NCBI GenBank assembly: GCA_026120035.1
Contig: JALRME010000018.1
Location: 434,001 to 498,000, forward strand
DNA length: 64,000 nucleotides
Direction of reading: 5' to 3'
Origin: Coleophoma eucalyptorum
Taxonomy: Eukaryota; Ascomycota; Leotiomycetes; Helotiales; Dermateaceae
Part shown: positions 56,879 through 64,000 of the stretch, piece after piece
Layout of the letters: each line of letters opens with the position of its first letter
How positions within the stretch are numbered: position 1 is the stretch's first letter
The notes under the pieces: model-generated
Seen by the model: only the letters and a program-made list of their open reading frames with translations
Database searches by the model: none
What the model was told of the DNA's origin: nothing
Made by a program: the position numbers and the translations under genes

Positions 56879-58868
56879 ATGGGCTCTATAACTCCTATCA
56901 TAAACCCTGAATTCGTCTTAAAGGAGGAGATGGTCGAAAACTTTCGACCAATGAAAGTTAGGGTTATAGGTGCAGGTTATTCTGGCATTTATCTTGGAAT
57001 CAGAATTCCTCAGAGAATCCGCAATGTAGATCTACAGATCTACGAAAAGAACGAGGGGCTGGGCGGAACGTGGTGGGAGAATCGCTATCCAGGCTGTGCA
57101 TGTGATATTCCGGGTAAGGCCTTATGTCTCTCTCTGAACCTTAAAATGACAGCATACTGAATTGCTGTGATAACCGCAGCTCATTCTTATCAATTTTCTT
57201 TTGCGCCAAATCCAAACTGGTCGGGATTTTATGCCCCCGCGGAAGAAATCTGCCAATACCTGCAGGATGTTGCGGACAAGTTCGGCGTTCCAAGATTTGT
57301 GAAATTGAGTCACAAAGTGATAGGCTGTACGTGGGACAAAGCAAAAAATAAGTGGTAAGTTAGAGATTTCATCAAAGTACTGAGATATTCAAAGACCATG
57401 GAATGATTTATCTGCATAGGCAGCTTCGAGTCAAAAAGACAGCAACAGGAGAAATCTTTGAGGACGATGCTGATATCGTCATATCTGCTCGCGGTAACCT
57501 TAATGAAATTTCTTGGCCAAACATTCCGGGTCTGAAAGACTTCGAAGGGGAAAAGATGCATTCTGCAGCGTGGAACCAGAGGTCCGTACACTATGCTTGC
57601 CCACTAAAATATATTCCGCGTAACTTACAGTATACAGCTATGATTTTACTGGCAAAAGAATTGGGATAATTGGTGGTGGTTCGAGTTCGATCCAGATCAT
57701 TCCAAAACTGCAAGCAATTGCAGACACCCAATTAAGTTGCTTCATCCGGAGTAAGATGTGGATATCGAACCCATTTGGCGATATCGTCATGCGGCAATTA
57801 GGTCTTGATCCCAATGTATTAGATTGTAAGGAATATTGGAATATATGAAAATGCAGCCTACATACTGACAGAATCGTAGTCACCGAAGAACAACAGAGGG
57901 AATTTGCTACGGACAAAGACCAGTATCTTAAATTCCGAAAGATAATTGAAACCGATGGGAATGCTATACATGCTTCAAGTTTCAAAGGTTCTGATATGCA
58001 GGTCACCTTTCAAGCTATGCTGAAAGACATGATTCAAGATCGCCTGGCAAGCAAGCCTGAGATAATCGATTCCTTCAAGCCAGCCTTCGGTATAGGTTGC
58101 CGTCGCCTCACTCCTGGAGTCGGTTATCTCGAGGCTCTCGTGAAAGACAATGTCGACTTCTTCTCGGATAAAATCGCATCCGTTGAGAAAGACGGAGTTC
58201 GTCTTGAGAATGGCAAGGCCGTCAAATTTGATGTACTAGTTTGTGCTACAGGCTTCAACACATCATCCATACCGCCGTTTGATATTATTGGCAAGTCAGG
58301 CGAATCTCTGAAGCAGAAATTCACGCCATATCCAAAGACATACTTAGCTATGGGTGTGGATGATTTCCCGAATTTCTTCATGATGCTAGGACCAAATGCC
58401 GGTGTTGGCGCTGGTTCTTTGACTCTGGTTCTTGAGGGCCAAGGAGATTACATTGTCAAATGCATTCGAAAATTACAGAAGGAGGACTATGCAGCAATGA
58501 CGCCAAAACCAGCAAGAGTACAGGATTTCTCTGACTATGTGGGACAGTACTTCAAGAAAACAGTATACCTTGATAAATGTAAGAGCTGGTATAAGACAGA
58601 GGGCGGTGAGGGGGACCGTATCTCTGCGTTGTGGCCTGGTAGTAGTCTTCATATGCTTGAAACATTGCGAGCTCCAAGATGGGAAGATTATGAGTTTGAA
58701 AGCAGAGACGAGAATCAATTGAGGTGGTTAGGGAACGGATGGAGCGTATCCCTTGTCGAGGGCCAAGGAGACTCGTCCTGGTATATCAACCCGGACGTGG
58801 TGGATGTTCCGCCTCTGGCTACACCAGAGAACGACCCAAAGAATAACATACGGTCGTTCTCTCACTAG
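56879..58868 (+). CDS. Flavin-containing / Baeyer-Villiger-type monooxygenase
   Basis: Exons 56879-57113, 57180-57354, 57420-57581, 57638-57825 and 57880-58868 close in frame to 582 aa. The FAD site is VIGAGYSGIYLG (G31, G33, G36), followed by GLGGTWWENRYPGCACD. The Baeyer-Villiger fingerprint FxGxxxHxxxW is present (F178, G180, H184, W188), with N-Q replacing the usual P/D after the Trp. The NADPH Rossmann motif is GIIGGGSSS (residues 200-208), built across an intron. LVCATGFNTS is the conserved ATG motif. The protein resembles fungal pathway enzymes that insert oxygen next to a ketone, such as the sterigmatocystin/aflatoxin BVMOs, but product and substrate are unknown. Confidence 0.9.
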
Positions 58869-59755
58869 GACTGAAACAATTCTGATTTATAGGCTTTGAG
58901 TTAAGTTATATACTTTATATATGCGTGTGTGTGAAATGTCACGCTTGATGAAATGTTGTGCGAGTTCTAGCCATGAAAATAATACGCCTAAGCCCCGGCG
59001 ATTAAACATATTGTATCAAACGTAAATAAAAGGCGTTTGTATAATAATTTTTACGACTTACTACTATTTTTCTTCCCATAATGTACTTCATATACGACTT
59101 AGGCAATTTCTTCTAGAACCTACCCTCCCTACTTTCATTTAAGATAACCTTCATGTTGGCTTTGGTCAGTAGCCAGAGGGGCTCAAGGGTATCAGCAACC
59201 CGTTACTAATAACTGTTAATTTCTAGGAAGTCCACAAGAATATAGTGAGTTTTTAGCGCGAATTTACTTTATTATAAAGTGCTATTCTATATATCTGAGG
59301 CCAGTGTCACATGCAATACTGCCTAACGCATCAGTTTATGGTTTAGTGCGCTTGAGCAGGAGTGTTTCCGGCTGAAAGCGCCATCTCTCATCATATATAT
59401 CCGGGGTAGAGGCATAACTAAGTTTGAGCCACAGCCATTGCTTATTATCAATGGATGGACGCGGGAGAACCACCACCGACTGACAAGGAGCCACCGTCGC
59501 AATATTTGCTGTGCCGTGCGGAGTGCCCAATCAGCATTTTATTCAGTGCACTTGATTCTTAGTTCTGCGGTCACATCTGCTGACAGGCTTACTGGGCTTA
59601 CTTTCTTGGCCCATATGATTGAACATTTAAGGATCACAAGAGGCGCCTTAAGTTTCACAGTTTCCTACTGCCTCCCCTTGAGCAGTTATTTTTATATAAA
59701 CTTAATTACTCTCACTATACAATTGATTGGCACTTTTATACCCTATCTCACAGAT
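58869..59755. other. Intergenic between monooxygenase and DHA2 transporter
   Basis: About 890 bp, AT-rich on the left. A minus-strand 64-aa frame (59336-59530) is not supported. The right end holds the transporter promoter. Confidence 0.5.
59693..59700 (+). promoter_or_regulatory. TATA box of the DHA2 transporter
   Basis: TATATAAA lies 56 nt before the chosen ATG. The same octamer precedes the acyltransferase. Confidence 0.55.
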
Positions 59756-61607
59756 ATGGCGGATGAAAAGGGCGGCGTCCAGCCAGAAAGAACCTCTCTT
59801 ACGATAGACCAGCCAATTTCCAAGGGAGTGGATGGAACAGAAAATAGCATATCTGAGAAACAACAATTCGATCCAACGGAAAATTATCTTACAGGCTTCA
59901 AACTATTCACAGTGATCTCCGCGCTATGCCTCGCCGTCTTCTTAGTGGCTCTAGATCAAACCATTATCGCTACTGCTATACCTAAAATTACGGATCACTT
60001 TGACAGTATTTCAGATATTGGCTGGTACGGAAGTGCTTACTTCCTAACTAGCACATCTCTACAGCCAACCTTTGGCCGTATCTACAAAGTTTTCAATGTT
60101 CGTTAGCCTCCACCTCGCTTCTGCATGGTTGGGGGTAACATGTGCCTTAATTTCTAGGTGAAAACGATATTCCTGATCGCAATTGGCATTTTTGAACTAG
60201 GGTCGCTGATATGTGCTGTGGCGCCTTCAAGTACCGCTCTTATTGTCGGGAGAGCTGTTGCTGGCATGGGAGTCGGAGGAATCTTCTCGGGCGCTTTAGT
60301 CATTATTGCATTTTCTCGTAAGTAGTGTCACCAATGTGCTGTATGTGTGTCTTAATCTCAACATTCGATAGTTCCCTTACATAAGAGACCCATGGTGTTT
60401 GGTACTTTTGGTGGGATGTGGGGATTGGCTTCAATTGCCGGCCCGTTGCTTGGAGGTGTTTTCACAGACAAGGTGTCATGGCGCTGGTGTTTTTATATCA
60501 AGTATCTATATACCTTTTTATAACTGCTTATTACACTGGCTAATTATTGCTTTTAGTCTTCCCATTGGAGCCTTCTCTATTGCCGTCGTCATAGTCATGC
60601 TCCATATCCCACGGGATCCCAATGACTCTCATAAATCCTATATGGACCGGGTCAAGGAATTGGATCTCATCGGTGCCTCAATACTAATTCCAGGAATTAT
60701 CTGTCTCCTCCTTGCCGTACAATGGGGAGGCAACACTTACCCCTGGAATAACTCGCGTATTATCGGCTTATTTGTAGGCGCTGGTGTCTTGATTAGTCTG
60801 TTCATATACTCCCAAATACGTCTCGGTGATAAGGCTACGCTCCCTCCGCGTATCCTAAAACAGCGTACTGTTGGCGCAGTCAACGCCTTCGTGTTCTTTT
60901 TCGGTGCGGGTGTGTTCACTCTAATGTATTATTTGCCCCTCTACCTACAGGCTGTCAAAGGCTCTTCCCCGACTAGATCCGGCATCCAAGTCTTACCTCT
61001 GATGCTTTCCTCCGTCCTTGTATCGATTCTTGCTGGTGTCTACGTAACATTTATAGGCTACTACACACCCCTTATTATATTATCTAGTGTTCTCATGACA
61101 GTCGGGGCAGGTCTACTCACAACCTTCGATATCGATACGCCTTTCAAAGAATGGTTTGGCTATCAAGTCATAACTGGTCTTGGTGCTGGGGTAGGCTTCA
61201 ACGTCCCTCTTGTCGCAGTCCAGACAGTTCTCCCAATGGAAGATATTCCGATCGGAACAGTCTGCGTTATGTTTTTCCAGTCTCTTGGAGCAGCATTATT
61301 CGTCGCCGTCGCCCAAGCTGTTTTCCAGAATGGTCTTATAAAAGGACTGAAAATATATGCTCCAGAGCTTGATCCTAAGATAATGGTTAATACAGGTGCA
61401 ACGGCTATTCGCACTGTATTAAAAGACATGGGCCGCGAAGATCTATTAAGACCGGCAATCATGGCTTATGTTTACGGCTTGAAAGACTGCTTCCGTGTCG
61501 TTGTAGCAGTTATGGGAATTGCGTTTTTTGCCACATGTTTCTTTGAATGGAAAAGTGTGAAGAAAGAAGGAAAGAAAGATGGTGAGATGCCGGCTATAGC
61601 AGCATAG
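59756..61607 (+). CDS. DHA2-family MFS drug/toxin efflux transporter (14-TM)
   Basis: Exons 59756-60097, 60158-60317, 60372-60501 and 60557-61607 close in frame to 560 aa. The N-terminus is hydrophilic and ends before [20 protein letters not shown], the first helix with the LDxTI motif typical of drug:H+ antiporters. DHA2 features follow: [40 protein letters not shown] and [20 protein letters not shown], then NLPIGA. About 14 helices fit the length. Family members export toxins and secondary metabolites and often sit in their clusters, as here beside a BVMO and an acyltransferase. The charged tail ends [12 protein letters not shown] start further upstream in the same frame (59438) would extend past the TATA box and is unlikely. 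Confidence 0.9.
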
Positions 61608-61968
61608 TATTGCACTTCTAGAAGATTCCTGTACTATAAATGCCTCTCCTCTCTTATTCCATTTCCTCATTATATGCATTGAGAAAATATACTAGTGTAC
61701 AGTGACAACTAAATTTGGGTAGGAGGATACTAAGGTTGAATAAGGCATTAACCTACATTTTGACGAAGATAATAGTAGAATTGAAATGGATTAGGTCTAG
61801 AGACAATATATCGGCTTAACTGATTCTAAGCGCTGTTATTATATGGCCACGACAGTGGACATACTCATTAAGTTGCTACTAGGGCAGCTTAAGATTTAAG
61901 AATATAATATTAAATAAAGCTTTCCCCTACAACAACAGGCGAAACGACGAACATAGTCTAACGTCACA

Positions 61969-62078
61969 GGCGGTGTGGCAGAGTGGTCTAATGCGTGTGA
62001 CTAGAATAACTCAGTTCATTAGAACTGAGCGGCTATCACATTCTTTCGGGAGCACAGGTTCGAATCCTGTCACCGTCG
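61969..62078 (+). tRNA. tRNA-Ser (anticodon AGA) with intron
   Basis: Acceptor stem GGCGGTG (61969-61975) pairs with CACCGTC (62071-62077), discriminator G. A box is TGGCAGAGTGGTCTAATGC, B box GGTTCGAATCC. The anticodon stem TGTGA pairs with TCACA, and the loop reads CT-AGA-A. The long variable arm makes it class II. An intron of about 28 nt follows position 37 and itself contains a perfect 8-bp hairpin (CTCAGTTC/GAACTGAG). The 361 nt between the transporter stop and this gene hold nothing recognisable. Confidence 0.88.
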
Positions 62079-62090
62079 CTTCAAATAATC

Positions 62091-62095
62091 TTTTT
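62091..62095 (+). terminator. Pol III terminator of tRNA-Ser
   Basis: A T5 tract starts 13 nt after the mature 3' end. Confidence 0.6.
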
Positions 62096-62639
62096 GCAAA
62101 TTATTCATTTGATTTTTTAGACTTTTCCAGAGATCGCACGCTGCATGTTGTGGCATTTTTTGTTCCGCGGTGAATGCTAAGCGAAAACACCTATCGGAAG
62201 AGGCCCGATTAGCAGTACCCGATAAGAGAATATTCTTTTTTTCCCTCAGAGTAACGGTCAGGAGGATGTTGGAATTGATTATGATTAAAAGGATCCAGGC
62301 TGGAGTATTCTACAGGAATATCCCTTGGTCATCAATCTTGAATAGTTGTTGAAATAAAATGACTCACCCGATGTCATTCTTACCGAGCCCACCTGCTGTT
62401 CTTGTCCTCGCTTCCCGGAAGAAATTGCGACACGGCGACGCTGCCAGTCCGAAAGCCGCGTGCTATCGAAGGAGTCAGGCTTGCGCATCATTCTAAGTCC
62501 TGTCTTGCATGGTGCTGCGCATGTCGCACTTTGGCAGCACCGAAGGACACTGACTGGGCCACAACAACTGACTCACCATATTCCACCTTTCAATTTTATG
62601 CGAACGACATGGTTGACCTCAGTCTGTAATAGAAGCTTT

Positions 62640-62655
62640 GTCCGCAAATGCGGAC
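62640..62655. promoter_or_regulatory. 16-bp palindrome with CCG-N6-CGG core, candidate Zn2Cys6 operator
   Basis: The sequence gtccgcaaatgcggac has perfect 7-bp arms around AA. It lies just 2 nt before a TATATAAA box and 103 nt from the first base of the acyltransferase ATG to its left edge. CCG/CGG pairs with fixed spacing are what fungal binuclear zinc-cluster dimers bind. The regulator is not identified. Confidence 0.5.
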
Positions 62656-62657
62656 TG

Positions 62658-62665
62658 TATATAAA
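62658..62665 (+). promoter_or_regulatory. TATA box of the acyltransferase
   Basis: TATATAAA, 77 nt before the ATG at 62743 and directly after the palindrome. Confidence 0.6.
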
Positions 62666-62742
62666 CTGACATGGACGGCTGAAAGGGAGCTATTGATATA
62701 GCACAAAGCAACCTTGTGAACTGCACACCATAATCTTCTACC

Positions 62743-64000
62743 ATGGACACTAACGGCTCAGGCTTCGATGTTCAAATGACATCAACCTCGATTGTCTTTC
62801 CTACCAAACCGGCCTCATCAGAGCCAATCACTGTACCATTATCAATAATCGACTGCACGGTCTCATACTACGCTCGTTGCGCTTGTGTACTATATTACGA
62901 TCCAGCACCACAATCTGAGCCGGTTCTGTCGGCCACTCATCTAAAAGATTCTCTAGCACAGACGCTCAATTTCTATCCACAATGGTGTGGTCAACTTTCT
63001 TATGCCGGTGGAAGGAATCCAGATGCTGGGCATACGGCTCGCTACCGCCGCTTAAAACTTACCTATAGCACGTTGAACGATGTTGGTGTGGTCTTTACGA
63101 CTGCAACCTCGCCAAAAGTCCTGGCTGATATAATCCTCTCTGCAGAGGAGCGAAGAAAGTCCGACAAAACCTGGAATGCAGATCATGTCAAGTCCTCGGA
63201 GCTGGTTCCATCAATCCCGCTTTCGATGTCCCGTCAAGCAAAGCCGGACTCGCCAAACGTGATTATCCAACATACAACCTTTGCTTGTGGCTCAACCGCT
63301 ATTGGTATCGCGATTACGCATGGCTTAGCAGATGCCCAAGCTATGTCGCACTTCCTTCGAGACTGGTCACTTATGAGCCGTTCCATGCTCTCATCGGGAA
63401 ATAATTTACCGAAGCTGACCCCGGTCTTCGATCCTGGATTACTGGACCGCTATGCAGTAGGCAATATTGATGATAAATGCCCAGATCCTAGCATCATAGC
63501 AAAGGCACAGAAGCTACCACGGCTACGGGGCGATTGGTACCAAGAGGTGGAAGGTCAGCCGTGGCCAACGATGACACCCCCAGACTGGCATGAACAAGAC
63601 CTCAGCACCCTTTCAGAAAGTGATCCTATCCCTTGGTCGGAGTGGGATGTTAATGCTCCAGTTTCTAATCGCATTATTCACTTCTCATCGGCAGAGATTC
63701 TGCAGATATATGCCTCCGCACAACACGCTGCAGATGGAGTAGGAATTTCAAAACTGGACGCACTGCTGGCACATCTTTGGCAATGTATTGCCCGAGCAAG
63801 ACAGGTTCCGCAGAAGCATATGTGCCTTACGTTCGGTGTCCGTGCTCGCCTCTCGCCTCCATTACCCTCAAACTTTTTGGGGAGCCCAATAATGAATGCA
63901 TTAGTTCCAGCTCCATGCACCGCATCTCAAATTCGACAGTCTCTTTCGGATTACACAAACGAGAATATCGCTGCGGTTCTCCACCAAGAGGCTTTCGAGA
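62743..64000 (+). CDS. BAHD-type acyltransferase, partial (runs off the window)
   Basis: The frame is open from the ATG at 62743 to the window edge (419 codons), so the 3' end is missing. The catalytic HxxxD motif is present as H193-G-L-A-D197 in AITHGLADAQAMSHFLRDW, the histidine acting as general base. The middle part (RIIHFSSAEILQIYASA, SKLDALLAHLWQCIARAR) and FGVRARLSPPLPSNFLGSP fit the transferase family (PF02458). The C-terminal DFGWG-type motif would lie further on. Family members pass an acyl group from CoA to a hydroxyl or amine in natural-product pathways, which suits a neighbour BVMO and efflux pump. No intron is needed in the visible part. Confidence 0.87.
   Translation, partial: MDTNGSGFDVQMTSTSIVFPTKPASSEPITVPLSIIDCTVSYYARCACVLYYDPAPQSEPVLSATHLKDSLAQTLNFYPQWCGQLSYAGGRNPDAGHTARYRRLKLTYSTLNDVGVVFTTATSPKVLADIILSAEERRKSDKTWNADHVKSSELVPSIPLSMSRQAKPDSPNVIIQHTTFACGSTAIGIAITHGLADAQAMSHFLRDWSLMSRSMLSSGNNLPKLTPVFDPGLLDRYAVGNIDDKCPDPSIIAKAQKLPRLRGDWYQEVEGQPWPTMTPPDWHEQDLSTLSESDPIPWSEWDVNAPVSNRIIHFSSAEILQIYASAQHAADGVGISKLDALLAHLWQCIARARQVPQKHMCLTFGVRARLSPPLPSNFLGSPIMNALVPAPCTASQIRQSLSDYTNENIAAVLHQEAFE

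Larger units (their letters stand above)
62096..62742. other. Intergenic, upstream region of the acyltransferase
   Basis: About 650 bp with no supported gene. It contains the palindrome and TATA box listed separately. Confidence 0.5.

Noticed and set aside
1..64000. CRISPR arrays, bacterial insertion sequences, rRNA genes
   Set aside because: No regularly spaced repeats, IS-type transposases or rRNA sequence were seen. The window is eukaryotic.

Overview
The window is nuclear DNA of a filamentous ascomycete (Pezizomycotina). The evidence is short spliceosomal introns of about 46-85 nt with GTRNGT donors and CTAAC-like branch points, fungal-type Zn2Cys6 and C2H2 regulators, an ER DnaJ ending in KDEL, fungal VPS62, and intron-bearing tRNA genes. 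Leotiomycetes is a guess that the sequence alone cannot settle. I rebuilt about 47 introns by eye, and almost every multi-exon model closes in frame.

Layout. 0-1.4 kb: a cullin-like gene holding only the N-terminal half. 2.3-3.7 kb: a secreted FAD oxidoreductase. 5-16.9 kb: a housekeeping block with complex I 24-kDa subunit, METTL7-like methyltransferase, PRP2-type DEAH helicase, SCJ1-type ER DnaJ, a Zn2Cys6 regulator and an Mx-like dynamin GTPase. 18.3-20.3 kb: a seven-exon MFS transporter. 21.8-23.5 kb: VPS62. 23.5-26.9 kb: no gene seen. 26.9-27.6 kb: a small secreted protein. 27.6-32.3 kb: AT-rich accessory DNA with a tRNA-Ala, a broken gene, two direct repeats with RIP-like transitions and a perfect hairpin. 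32.5-35.4 kb: a CMP/dCMP-type deaminase and a DAO-type oxidoreductase. 36.1-36.9 kb: doubtful coding traces. 37.8-38.8 kb: a repetitive hydrophilin-like protein. 39.9-47 kb: two related C2H2 proteins with long non-coding leaders. 48.1-50.3 kb: a divergent pair, an MGR3-like TPR protein and a Dap1/MAPR haem-binding protein. 50.3-53.5 kb: mostly non-coding.

53.5-64 kb looks like part of an accessory metabolite locus: an 11-exon MFS transporter, a Baeyer-Villiger-type flavin monooxygenase, a DHA2 drug-efflux-type MFS transporter, an intron-containing tRNA-Ser(AGA), and a BAHD acyltransferase that runs off the right edge. Just ahead of the acyltransferase TATA box lies a perfect 16-bp palindrome with a CCG-N6-CGG core, the kind of site a Zn2Cys6 regulator reads. 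No core synthase (PKS, NRPS or terpene cyclase) is visible, so if this is a biosynthetic cluster its core probably lies to the right. The most notable features are this locus with its palindrome, the half-length cullin gene and the decayed repeat island at 30-32.3 kb.
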